The notes under the pieces: generated by a model
The model's input: only the letters and a program-made list of their open reading frames with translations
The model's database searches: none
Told to the model about the DNA's origin: nothing
Assembly (NCBI RefSeq): GCF_030845995.1
Contig: NZ_CP132719.1
Span: forward strand, 620,001-684,000
Direction: 5' to 3'
Origin: Geothrix sp. 21YS21S-4
GTDB lineage: Bacteria; Acidobacteriota; Holophagae; Holophagales; Holophagaceae
DNA: 64,000 bases
In this document: one piece after another, positions 1 to 10,202 of the stretch
Position numbering within the stretch: the first letter of the stretch is position 1
Layout: every line of letters starts with the position of its first letter
Program-made: the position numbers and the translations under genes

Positions 1-1162
1 GCGGCGTCTGATCCTTGCCCGGGATCTTGCGGCGGGATTCGAGCCACAGCAGGTTCCCGCTGTAGAACAGCCACGCTCCGCCCATGGCCAGCACGAAGTA
101 GAGCCACTTGGCCGGCGCGCCGCCGTAGGTTCCGAAGTGCAGCGCGAAGAAGCTGGCGATCGTCGTGTTGGGCCCGTCCTGGCGACCCGGGAGGAAGTCC
201 GTGCGGAGCACCTCGCCTCCGTAGGGATTCAGGGCGACGAAGCCGCCCACGGGCCTGGGCGAGAGGGCTTTGGGATCATGGCCCCACACCTGCACCACGG
301 CTTTGGGCGTGAAGACCTGCTTGTACTGCAGGCGGGTCGGTTCGAAGGTCGGCGACAGGGCCTTCACCTTCGCCAGCAGCTCCTCGGGCGGCAGCATGGC
401 CGAGGGCTGGCGCGGAGCCGCCGGCTTCGGCGGCGCCTGGGGAGGCGCCCAGGCGCTGGACAGGCGGCCCCGGTGGATCAGCTTGTTCTGGAGGTCGTAG
501 ATCTCGTCGTGGAAGGCGAACACCACTGCCGTGGTGGCGATCACGATGTGGAAGGGAAGGCTCGCCAATCCGACCACGCTGTGGGCATCCAGCCAGAGGC
601 GCTTCGGGCCCTTGTCCGTGCGCAGGGCGAAGAAGTTCTTCACGAACGTGGGCACCAGCAGGATCACGCCGGAAACCAGGGCCAGGGCGTAGAGCGTGGC
701 GGCCACGCCCATGAACCAGCGGCTGGGATCGTTGTCGAAGGGCAGGCCCACGACCCGGTGGAGGGTGTCGATGAACGCGGCGAGCTGGTGCGGGCGGGCC
801 TGGTCGATCCGCACGCCGTCGGCGTCCAGGGTGGCGACGTACTGGCGGCCCGACGCGGCGTCATGATCATCGCCGCCCTCCCTCCAGGTCAGGCGGCTGG
901 GCACGTCTTCGGCGGGCTTCAGGTGGAGCTGGAAGTCCTTCCCGGCCGCCGGATGCGCCGCCAGGGCGCGGTTGATGAGGGCGGGGGCGTCGGCGAGGGG
1001 CACCGCCGCCGCGCCGATGGAGGGCGGCGAAGCCCAGCGGGCCAGCGGCTCCTTGAACAGGGTCAGGCCGCCCGCATAGAAGGCGATGAACAGGAGCATC
1101 CCCGCCAGGACGCCGGTCCAGGTGTGCAGGACTTTGTAGGTGCGGATGAGGTCGACGCGCAT
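1..1162 (-). CDS. PepSY-associated TM domain protein (partial, runs off window start)
   Basis: Inner-membrane protein of the PepSY-TM type, a family often found in siderophore or iron-uptake loci where a reductase role is suspected. It starts at MRVDLIRTYKVLHTWTG and has the family's N-terminal membrane helix with a conserved His (H13) at about residues 11-33. Further hydrophobic helices lie near 143-165, 190-215 and 350-372, with a large periplasmic loop after the first. The stop codon lies outside the window. The start is two bases after the stop of the upstream DUF3649-like gene, so it is the last visible cistron of a three-gene operon. No TonB receptor, which often accompanies this trio, is visible here. 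Family assignment is good; the substrate is not knowable from sequence. Confidence 0.8.
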   Translation of the reverse strand, partial: MRVDLIRTYKVLHTWTGVLAGMLLFIAFYAGGLTLFKEPLARWASPPSIGAAAVPLADAPALINRALAAHPAAGKDFQLHLKPAEDVPSRLTWREGGDDHDAASGRQYVATLDADGVRIDQARPHQLAAFIDTLHRVVGLPFDNDPSRWFMGVAATLYALALVSGVILLVPTFVKNFFALRTDKGPKRLWLDAHSVVGLASLPFHIVIATTAVVFAFHDEIYDLQNKLIHRGRLSSAWAPPQAPPKPAAPRQPSAMLPPEELLAKVKALSPTFEPTRLQYKQVFTPKAVVQVWGHDPKALSPRPVGGFVALNPYGGEVLRTDFLPGRQDGPNTTIASFFALHFGTYGGAPAKWLYFVLAMGGAWLFYSGNLLWLESRRKIPGKDQTP

Positions 1163-1164
1163 GG

Positions 1165-1473
1165 TCAGTGGGATCCGATGGGGCAGAACAGGCGCAGGGC
1201 GCCGAGAACCAGGAACAGCAGGCCATTGGCGGCGCCCAGGCAGGCCCAGGCGCGCTTGCCGCTGCGGAAGGCGTAGCAGCCGGCGAGGATGGCGAGCCAG
1301 ATCGGGGCGACCATCCACATGACGAGCTGGGCCCGCGCGCTCGCCTTCAGGCCGTGCAGCGCCAGCGCCATGAGGCCGCTGGCCCCCAGGGCGAAGGTGA
1401 AGCCGAGCAGCGCGCCGGCCAGGGTTTTGGAGATCCAGTCGGGCCGGATCGGGGGATGTTGGGCTGGGGTCAT
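1165..1473 (-). CDS. small DUF3649-like membrane protein of iron-uptake operon
   Basis: A 102-residue protein with three hydrophobic helices (about 18-38, 49-66 and 76-95). Size, helix layout and position between a DUF3325-like and a PepSY-TM gene match the DUF3649 family annotated as iron-uptake protein in proteobacterial siderophore loci. The start ATG follows the upstream TGA by one base, and the stop is two bases before the PepSY-TM start, so all three are translationally coupled. No catalytic residues are evident; a membrane partner role for the PepSY protein is inferred from context only. Confidence 0.6.
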   Translation of the reverse strand: MTPAQHPPIRPDWISKTLAGALLGFTFALGASGLMALALHGLKASARAQLVMWMVAPIWLAILAGCYAFRSGKRAWACLGAANGLLFLVLGALRLFCPIGSH

Positions 1474-1474
1474 G

Positions 1475-1747
1475 TCACCGGATCCGAAGACTGACCGCGA
1501 GGGCGCTGACGTAGGGCAGGAGCATCAGGAACGCCATCACGCCCGCGCAGAACAGGAAGACGGCCGGCAGGACGCGCAGGGCGAGGCCCAGGTCGGCCAG
1601 GCTGCACGCCAGAAGCAGCCCGCCGCCCACCCGGGCCGGTTTGGCCGGCCAGGGGGCGCGCAGCAGCCCCTGATGGGGCGAGGCGAGGTAGAAGCAGGCG
1701 CAGCCGGCCAGCGCGAGGGCCAAGCCCAGAAGAAGAATTCCGCCCAT
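1475..1747 (-). CDS. small DUF3325-like membrane protein of iron-uptake operon
   Basis: A 90-residue, almost entirely hydrophobic protein with three helices and the family-like pattern FYLASPHQ near residue 19, where a His-Gln follows the first helix. This matches DUF3325 members that sit beside PepSY-TM proteins in iron loci. It is the first gene of the leftward trio and is preceded by a leader of about 200 bases running from the candidate Fur-controlled promoter. The assignment rests on length, hydrophobicity, the HQ motif and neighbours; function is unknown. Confidence 0.6.
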   Translation of the reverse strand: MGGILLLGLALALAGCACFYLASPHQGLLRAPWPAKPARVGGGLLLACSLADLGLALRVLPAVFLFCAGVMAFLMLLPYVSALAVSLRIR

Positions 1748-1952
1748 CTCAAAACCCCATCGAGGCGGCGCAGGGAAAACCGGAAGGAGAGGGCCCGACC
1801 TGGGCGCCGCCTTCCTCCGTGCGCGTCCGGACGGGATGGCCCTCCCAGAACTGGCCTGTTGTCTTCACGATCCGCGACGCGGTTCGACGGGGGTTGGGTC
1901 GTGGCTCGGCCATTTCAAAGGGCTCCAAGGAAGAGATGCTTGTCGGAGCCAA

Positions 1953-1983
1953 CTATTATTGCGAATGCGTCTCAGAATCTCAA
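1953..1983 (-). promoter_or_regulatory. candidate promoter with Fur-like box for the PepSY operon
   Basis: Reading leftward there is a -35 TTGAGA (1978-1983), a 17-base spacer and a -10 AATAAT (1955-1960). The spacer holds a 15-mer, on the plus strand TGCGAAT-G-CGTCTCA (1960-1974), that fits the common Fur arms TGMGAAT-n-ATTCKCA at 12 of 14 arm positions. An iron repressor bound there would cover the promoter. The rest of 1748-2113 holds no convincing gene. Confidence 0.45.
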
Positions 1984-2026
1984 AATGTTTTTTGACTTAT
2001 GTATCGGCATCTCTCGCTTTCCGGCA

Positions 2027-2048
2027 TTTCAAGGCGCTGTCCTTGAAA
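2027..2048 (-). terminator. 8-bp palindrome downstream of the helicase gene
   Basis: TTTCAAGG (2027-2034), loop CGCTGT, CCTTGAAA (2041-2048) is a perfect inverted repeat 66 bases past the helicase stop. It lacks a following T-run, so it could be a weak terminator, an mRNA-end hairpin or an operator. Confidence 0.3.
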
Positions 2049-2113
2049 TAACCGTCTGCGCGTTCGCTGGACCGAGGCTTTCCCGGACGGGATTGTCGAA
2101 GAAGGGTCGACCT

Positions 2114-4456
2114 TCAGCCCCGCGCCCAGAACCGCGTCACGTCCGCCAGGATCCGGTCGGACACGCCCTCCCAGGGAGAGTCCTGGAACCAGTCCCGCGG
2201 GAAGCACTCGGCGAAGGCGGGCTCCAGAAAACGGGGATCGAGGAACGCGAGCAGGCCCCGCTCTTCGGGCCCGCGGATCACGCGGCCGGCGGCCTGGACG
2301 GCCTTCGCCATGGCGGGGTAGACGTAGGTGTAGGCCTCCCCCTGGCCGCAGGAGCGATCGAAGTACTCCTTGGTGAGCCTCCGCTCCAGATCGAAGGGCG
2401 GGATGGGGGGGCCGACGATGACCGAGCCGATGAGGGCGTCGCCGGGCAGGTCGATGCCCTCGGACAGGGAGCCTCCCTGGACGGCGAGAACGACGAGGCC
2501 ACGCTCGCTCGCGAGGGCGGCGAGGATCCGGTCCAGAGCTTCCGGCGTGGCCCGGCGCGGCTGGGCGAGAATGCGGAATTCCGGCAGATCCAGGAAGGGA
2601 AGGGTCTTTTCCAGAAACTCGAAACTGGGGAAGAAGACCAGGTAATTGCCGTGGCGCAGGGGCAGCACCCGGGACAGGAACTCCGCGATGCGGGGCGTCT
2701 CCTGGTCGCGGCGGCGGTAGAGCGTCGAGACCTGGGGAACCATCAGCAGGCGGCGGTGCTCGGCTGGAAAGGGCGAGGGGATCTCCTCGCAGCGGGGCTC
2801 CGCCAGGCCCGAGAGGCGCGCATAGAAATCGAAGGGCTTCAGCGTTCCGGAGAAGAGCACCGCGCCCGCGAGGGATTCGAAACGGTCGGCGAGGTGGGAG
2901 GATGCGTCGACGCAGGTGATCTGGAGCCGCCCCGGCGGCGTCCAGGTGAGCAGATGCGCGTCGGTGCGCTCGCGCAGGACGGCGCAGAAGTCCGACCACA
3001 GGCGGAAGAGCTGAACGAGGGCGTGACCGGGTGCCAGTTCCACGCCGTCGGAGGTGGCCTTGGCGATGAGCTCCCGGATCCGCTTCTCCTCCGCGGTGAA
3101 GGGGAGAGGATCCAGATCCAGTTTCCGGTTGGGCCCCTCGTGCGCGGCCACCAGCGCGAGACAGCGGTCCACCTGGCGGGTGAAACGGCCTTTCAGGGAT
3201 GTGCGTTTCCCCTTCCAGGCCTTCTTCAGACCTTGCAACTGGGCCAGCTCCAGCGCGGGCGAAAACCACGCCGTGGCGCGGTTCGGCAGGTTGTGGGCCT
3301 CGTCAATCAGAAGCAGGTTTCGCGCCTCGGCTTCCTTCTCCCCGAAGAACCGCATCAACGTGGCCGAGGGCGAGAGCGCGTAGTTGTAGTCCCCGATGAT
3401 GACGTCCGCATTCCGGGCCGCGTCCAGCGACAGCTCGAAGGGGCAAAGGGCGTGCTCGTCCGCCAGGGCCTGGATGGCGGGTGAATCCGCGCAGCCGAGG
3501 CCGGCGATCCGGTCCAGCGCTTTCGATTCCTTCAGCCGGTCGTAGTAGCCCTTGGCCCGGGGACAGGCGTCGGGATGGCAATGGACTTCGTCCTGGGGAC
3601 AGACGCGCTCCTTGGCGCGCAAGGTGACCGAGCGGACGGGATGGCCGGCCTGCACCAGGCGGCGCACGAACGCTTCCGCCACGGCGTGCTGGCTGTTGCG
3701 GGGCGTGAGGTAGAAGGCGCGCAGGTCTTCGGCCAGGGCCTTCTGGAGTCCGGGGTAGAGCACGGCCGCGGTCTTGCCCAGCCCCGTGGGAGCCTGGACC
3801 AGGAGGGGCTCGCCGGCCTCCAGGGCCTCTTCCACCACATGGAGAAGCCTCGTCTGACCGGGGCGGGGCGCCTCGAAGGGGAACGCCAGCCCTTCGCCCA
3901 CGGCCTTCCGTTCGGCGGCCCGCGCCAAGGCCCGCAGATGCTGCGCATGAAGCCCTTCCACTTGGGCCTCCACCCACGTGGTGAACGACGCCAGATCGAA
4001 GGGAACGTCCACGAGCGTTTCGGCCTCATCCAGCAGCGAGATCACGCGCAGGCGGCAGGTGGGGGCGGTGTCGCTGGTCCGCGCGTGGATCCAGGCGTAC
4101 ATCCGCACCTGCTGCGCGAAGGGATGCGCGGGATCCGCCGCCAGCGCGCGCAGCAGCCGCTGGGGCTGGAAGGTGGTCTTGATCTCCTCCAGGATCGGCG
4201 GAGGGCCGGGAAGCAGCACGTCGATCCGCCCCCGCACCACGCACTCGAAGCCCTCCCGTTCGAGGGTGGCCAGTACGGCCCGCTCGCTCTGCACGTCCGG
4301 ATGCTCACGGCCGAGGCGTTTCTGGACCTTGGCGTGGAGGCGCGTGCCCTGGGCGGCGGCATCCTCCTCCAGCTGGAAGGAAAGGGACGCGTCCAGGCTG
4401 CCGCTGGGTTCGAGCGGAAGCACGAAATCGCGCACGGAGCGGGTGATCCGTTCCAT
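2114..4456 (-). CDS. Rad3/DinG-type DNA helicase with N-terminal RecB-like nuclease domain
   Basis: 780-residue superfamily 2 helicase. Residues 1-125 form a PD-(D/E)XK nuclease domain of the RecB/Cas4 type: H41 in GTRLH, D79, the E91-I-K93 triad and QVRMY (Q116/Y120) are all present, so the domain looks active. The helicase begins near 200 with Walker A APTGLGKT (K228), then a cysteine-rich stretch (VCPQDEVHCHPDACP and a later CPFEL) that should hold the 4Fe-4S cluster of XPD/DinG enzymes. The Walker B box is IDEAHN, and motif VI reads AAGRVIRGPEERG near the C-terminus. The start ATG shares its A with the TGA of dinB, so it is the second gene of a Pol IV operon. It probably unwinds and trims damaged or structured DNA. 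The fold is certain; the exact substrate is not. Confidence 0.9.
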   Translation of the reverse strand: MERITRSVRDFVLPLEPSGSLDASLSFQLEEDAAAQGTRLHAKVQKRLGREHPDVQSERAVLATLEREGFECVVRGRIDVLLPGPPPILEEIKTTFQPQRLLRALAADPAHPFAQQVRMYAWIHARTSDTAPTCRLRVISLLDEAETLVDVPFDLASFTTWVEAQVEGLHAQHLRALARAAERKAVGEGLAFPFEAPRPGQTRLLHVVEEALEAGEPLLVQAPTGLGKTAAVLYPGLQKALAEDLRAFYLTPRNSQHAVAEAFVRRLVQAGHPVRSVTLRAKERVCPQDEVHCHPDACPRAKGYYDRLKESKALDRIAGLGCADSPAIQALADEHALCPFELSLDAARNADVIIGDYNYALSPSATLMRFFGEKEAEARNLLLIDEAHNLPNRATAWFSPALELAQLQGLKKAWKGKRTSLKGRFTRQVDRCLALVAAHEGPNRKLDLDPLPFTAEEKRIRELIAKATSDGVELAPGHALVQLFRLWSDFCAVLRERTDAHLLTWTPPGRLQITCVDASSHLADRFESLAGAVLFSGTLKPFDFYARLSGLAEPRCEEIPSPFPAEHRRLLMVPQVSTLYRRRDQETPRIAEFLSRVLPLRHGNYLVFFPSFEFLEKTLPFLDLPEFRILAQPRRATPEALDRILAALASERGLVVLAVQGGSLSEGIDLPGDALIGSVIVGPPIPPFDLERRLTKEYFDRSCGQGEAYTYVYPAMAKAVQAAGRVIRGPEERGLLAFLDPRFLEPAFAECFPRDWFQDSPWEGVSDRILADVTRFWARG

Positions 4457-5631
4457 CAGGAGACCGGCCTGTCGAAGAGACCCGGTTCGGACACCCGGTC
4501 GGGTTGCGCCGGAGGCGCTTGCCAGTCCGCTTCCTTCACGAGGGACCCTGCGCGGATGCCCAGGAGGCGCAGCTTCCGGTCCAGCGGAACGCGCTTCAGG
4601 CTGTCGCGCGCGGCATCGCGGAGGGACGCCGCATCGGCGATGGGTGCCGAGAGCGAATGGTCCCGCGTCACGGTGGAGAAATCCTCATAGCGCAGCTTGA
4701 TGCCCACGCTTCGGGCCAGGTAGCCCTTGCGGGCGAGATCCTGGGCCAGGCGCTCGCAGAGGGCGAGGAGGATGCGGGTCAGCTCCTCGCGATCCTGCCG
4801 GGGGTGCAGATCGCGCTCGAAGGTCGTCTCCCGGCTGATGGATTTGGGTTCCCGGGAGAGGGCCAGGGGGCGGTCGTCCCTGCCGTGGGCGGCCTCGTGG
4901 AGCCAGGCGCCGTAGCTGCGGCCGAAGTGCTCGATGAGGAAGTCGGGATCAGCCTCGGCCAGTTCGCCGATGGTGCGGATCCGGAAGCCCTCCAACTTGA
5001 CGGAGGCCTTCGGCCCGATGCCGTTGATCGCCGCGCACGGCAGCGGCCAGATTTGCGAGGGAATGTCCTCGAAACCCAGGATCGTCAGCCCGTCCGGCTT
5101 CTGGAGCTCCGACGCGAGCTTGGACAGCAGCTTGTTGGGCGTCACCCCGATGGAACAGGAGAGCCCCGTGGCCCGCCGCACCGCGTCCTTGAGCCGCTGG
5201 GCAAGATCCCGCGTCTCGCCCGGCACGTCGGTCAGGTCGACATAGATCTCGTCGATGCCCCGATCCTCGATGCAGGGAGCCACCTCCGCCACCGCCGCCT
5301 TGAACGCGCGGGAAACCCGGCTGTAGGTCTCGTAGTCCCCCGGCAGCAGGATCGCATCCGGAGCCAGCGCCGCTGCCTTCATCAACCCCATCCCCGACCG
5401 CACCCCGAACACCCGCGCCTCGTAGGTCGCCGTCGTGACCACGCCCCGGCCCGCGTAGCCGCTGAGGCGCTGAAATTCCCCGGACGCCATCGCCTGGCGG
5501 CGCCCTCCAATCACGAGAGGCCGACCCCTCAGTTCCGGATAGCGCAGCAACTCCACGGACGCGAAGTAGGCGTCCATGTCCAGGTGGGCGATGCGGCGGA
5601 GCCGGTCCTCGACAGGTCCGTTTGAACTCAT
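4456..5631 (-). CDS. dinB: DNA polymerase IV (Y-family translesion polymerase)
   Basis: 391 residues. The catalytic N-terminus DMDAYFASVE and second acidic patch DEIYVDLTD give the two metal-binding carboxylate sites of Y-family polymerases. A SIGVTPNKLLSKLAS helix and a helix-hairpin-helix (NGIGPKASVKLEGFRI) follow, then the little-finger domain. The usual SIDEAY motif reads GIDEIY. I chose ATG 5631 because the conserved region begins 15 residues later and AAGGG sits upstream. An in-frame ATG at 5706 would add 25 unconserved residues and lies only 8 bases from the -10 box, so a leaderless longer form cannot be excluded. The product carries out error-prone bypass synthesis. The C-terminus ends in GLFDRPVS, not a canonical clamp-binding box, although QPDRVSEPGLF just before it may serve. 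Confidence 0.93.
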   Translation of the reverse strand: MSSNGPVEDRLRRIAHLDMDAYFASVELLRYPELRGRPLVIGGRRQAMASGEFQRLSGYAGRGVVTTATYEARVFGVRSGMGLMKAAALAPDAILLPGDYETYSRVSRAFKAAVAEVAPCIEDRGIDEIYVDLTDVPGETRDLAQRLKDAVRRATGLSCSIGVTPNKLLSKLASELQKPDGLTILGFEDIPSQIWPLPCAAINGIGPKASVKLEGFRIRTIGELAEADPDFLIEHFGRSYGAWLHEAAHGRDDRPLALSREPKSISRETTFERDLHPRQDREELTRILLALCERLAQDLARKGYLARSVGIKLRYEDFSTVTRDHSLSAPIADAASLRDAARDSLKRVPLDRKLRLLGIRAGSLVKEADWQAPPAQPDRVSEPGLFDRPVS

Positions 5632-5714
5632 CCCCGAATCCCTTTCGGATTCCAGCCCATGCGGATAAATCGATGTGGGGCCATGCTGATTTCCCCAAGA
5701 AAGCATTAGGCGAA

Positions 5715-5720
5715 ATTATA
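5715..5720 (-). promoter_or_regulatory. -10 box of the dinB-helicase operon
   Basis: A perfect TATAAT on the minus strand lies 83 bases upstream of the chosen dinB start, in an AT-rich gap. At 17 bases spacing the -35 would be GTCATG, a poor match, as expected for a regulated promoter. I could not identify a LexA box. Confidence 0.5.
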
Positions 5721-5923
5721 GCGAAAAACATGAGCACCATGACACTCGATCGGCAGTGCTTGAATCTCAGACCGTCTGCTTTTCTCCGTAGTTCTCATTG
5801 CGAGAAAACGTCGGAGCAAGACTCTCTACATGCCAGACGGCAAGAGGGAAATTTTAAAGATCGCTTTTATCTGCTTCCAAGATCGGAATTCGCAGAATTG
5901 AGCTAATACCAAGATGATTTTGG

Positions 5924-5959
5924 CTTTAAAAGAAAAAGCGCTTGACCGTAGTCAAGCGC
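5924..5959 (-). terminator. rho-independent terminator of the tRNA operon
   Basis: A perfect 9-bp stem GCGCTTGAC/GTCAAGCGC (5938-5946 and 5951-5959) with a 4-base loop, followed leftward by TTTTTCTTTT. It lies six bases beyond the CCA end of tRNA-Glu. The rest of 5740-5923 shows nothing recognisable. Confidence 0.9.
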
Positions 5960-5964
5960 ACTTC

Positions 5965-6039
5965 TGGTAGGGCTAACGGGATTCGAACCCGTGTTACCGC
6001 CGTGAAAGGGCGGTGTCCTGACCCCTAGACGATAGCCCC
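5965..6039 (-). tRNA. tRNA-Glu (anticodon TTC), CCA encoded
   Basis: 75 bases including an encoded CCA. The acceptor stem GGGGCTA pairs with TAGCCCT (G1-U72 wobble), the anticodon loop is CTTTCAC giving TTC, and the T-arm contains GGTTCGAATCC. It is the second tRNA of a two-tRNA transcript and is followed directly by the terminator. Confidence 0.97.
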
Positions 6040-6052
6040 CTGGGGTGGAACT

Positions 6053-6127
6053 TGGTGGGCCCTGCGGGATTTGAACCCGCGGCCAACGGCTTAAAAGGCC
6101 GCTGCTCTACCGCTGAGCTAAGGGCCC
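6053..6127 (-). tRNA. tRNA-Lys (anticodon TTT), CCA encoded
   Basis: 75 bases including CCA. The acceptor GGGCCCT pairs with AGGGCCC, the loop CTTTTAA gives anticodon TTT, and the T-loop is GGTTCAAATCC. Thirteen bases separate it from tRNA-Glu, so the two are cotranscribed. Confidence 0.97.
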
Positions 6128-6207
6128 TTGCCGGTGGTCCCAGGCCCTCGCGCCCTCGAGCGCGCGGTGCACGCGAGCGTGCGGGTGCCTGGATGGGCAG
6201 GACGATC

Positions 6208-6236
6208 AGTGTGCCCGCGAACGGGCGCAGGGTCAA
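6208..6236 (-). promoter_or_regulatory. promoter of the tRNA-Lys/tRNA-Glu operon
   Basis: TTGACC (6231-6236), exactly 17 bases, CACACT (6208-6213) on the minus strand. The -35 overlaps the purA stop codon, and transcription would start near 6200, some 75 bases before tRNA-Lys. The tRNAs therefore need not depend on purA read-through. Confidence 0.7.
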
Positions 6237-7537
6237 GCCAGGAGCGGCTCGAGGAAGGTTCCGGGGTAGACGCAGCCTTCGTGGCGGTCGGGGCCGGTGC
6301 TGAGGTAGGCGACGGGAACCTCCACGCTTTCCGCGAGGGCTTCGAGGTAGGCCTGGGCTTCGGCGGGGAGTTGGCGGTGGTCGGTGATCCCGCGGGTGCT
6401 GGCCCAGCCCTTGAAGCGCTTCACTTCGGCTTTCAGGCCCTTCCAGTCGGCGGCGCAACTGGGGAGCTTCGTGGTGACCGTGCCTTCGCCGGTGCGGTAG
6501 CCCACGATGAGGCCCACCTCATCCAGGCCGTCGAGGACGTCCAGCTTCATGATGGCGAGGCCGTCGACGCCGTTGGTCCGGCAGGCGTGGGCGGTGATGG
6601 GGGCATCGAACCAGCCGCAGCGGCGCGGCCGGCCGGTGGTGGTGCCGAACTCCCGGCCCACTTCGCGCAGGCGGTCGCCCAGCGCGTCGTGCAGCTCGGC
6701 GGGGAAGGGGCCGGCGCCCACCCGGGTGGTGTAGGCCTTGGCGATCCCCAGGATGCGGTCGAGGGCCTTGGGGGGCAGGCCGGTGCCTGTGAACAGGCCG
6801 CCCAGGCTGCAGTTGCTGGAGGTGACGAAGGGATACGTTCCGTGGTCGATGTCCAGGAGCGTCGCCTGGGCGCCTTCGAACAGGATGCTGTCGCCGCGCT
6901 CCCAGGCCGTGAGGAGGTGGCCCTGGGTGTCGCCGATGAAGGACAGGAAGGGCTCCGCGGTGCGGAGGAGGGCGTCGACGATGGCCTCGAGGGAGGACAG
7001 GCCGCTCCCTTCGCCGAGGCGCAGGCGGACTTCCTCGTAGCCGGGACGGATCCGGTCGGCCAGGGTCTCGGGGTGGAGCAGGTCGCCGAGGCGCACGCCC
7101 ATCCGGCCGGCCTTCATCTCATAGGCGGGGCCGATGCCGCGACCGGTGGTGCCGATCTTGTTGGCGCCGCCTTCGCGCCACAGGTCCAGGGCGATGTGGT
7201 GGGGCAGGATCAGGTGGGCCTTGTCGGAAAGGAGAAGGCGGCCGGCCAAGTCGAAGCCCCGCGCGCGGAGGCGGTCCAGCTCCTGCTGGAAGACCTCCAG
7301 GTTCAGGACGACGCCGTTGCCCACCACCAGGAAGCATCCGGGGTGGAGGGCGCCGCTGGGCACCTGGTGGAGGGCGATGCTCTGGCCGTCGACGACGACG
7401 GTGTGGCCGGCATTGTTGCCGCCCTGAAAGCGCACCACCTGCTGGAAGCGGGGGCTGAGCAGGTCCACGACCTTGCCTTTGCCTTCGTCACCCCACTGGA
7501 GGCCCAGGATCGCCAGGTTGGTCCTAGTCAGGCTCAT
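6233..7537 (-). CDS. purA: adenylosuccinate synthase
   Basis: 434 residues, full length. It catalyses the GTP-dependent joining of IMP and aspartate, the first step from IMP to AMP. Diagnostic motifs are GDEGKGK (16-22, with catalytic D17), GGNNAGHTV (39-47, with H45), TTGRGIGPAYEMKAGR and TTTGRPRRCGWFD. The start ATG is backed by the strong ribosome site GGAGGGAG, and a -10-like TAGACT lies just upstream. It is divergent from clpC and followed by the two tRNA genes. Cytosolic; nothing unusual in sequence. Confidence 0.97.
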   Translation of the reverse strand: MSLTRTNLAILGLQWGDEGKGKVVDLLSPRFQQVVRFQGGNNAGHTVVVDGQSIALHQVPSGALHPGCFLVVGNGVVLNLEVFQQELDRLRARGFDLAGRLLLSDKAHLILPHHIALDLWREGGANKIGTTGRGIGPAYEMKAGRMGVRLGDLLHPETLADRIRPGYEEVRLRLGEGSGLSSLEAIVDALLRTAEPFLSFIGDTQGHLLTAWERGDSILFEGAQATLLDIDHGTYPFVTSSNCSLGGLFTGTGLPPKALDRILGIAKAYTTRVGAGPFPAELHDALGDRLREVGREFGTTTGRPRRCGWFDAPITAHACRTNGVDGLAIMKLDVLDGLDEVGLIVGYRTGEGTVTTKLPSCAADWKGLKAEVKRFKGWASTRGITDHRQLPAEAQAYLEALAESVEVPVAYLSTGPDRHEGCVYPGTFLEPLLA

Positions 7538-7727
7538 GTCTCCCTCCGACCCTCCAGTCTACCGGCGGCGGGGGGATCTGTCGCCGCCGGGGATGGCCGG
7601 ATGGGTCCTCCCGCGGGACAAGGCTGGCGGAAGGCGCTACCCTGGTAGACCGCCCCGGAACCATCCCGGCTTCGGAGCCATCCTAATGACCCGTAAGGGT
7701 TATCCCGCTACCCCGGAAGGGTGTCCC

Positions 7728-10198
<2,471 letters not shown>

Positions 10199-10202
<4 letters not shown>

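Noticed and set aside
1749..1952. 67-codon TTG-started frame upstream of the DUF3325-like gene
   Set aside because: Rare start codon, no ribosome site and unstructured composition; more likely the operon leader.
4456..5706. Longer dinB starting at 5706
   Set aside because: Adds 25 unconserved residues. Kept as an alternative because the -10 box is close, but ATG 5631 has a ribosome site and family-like length.
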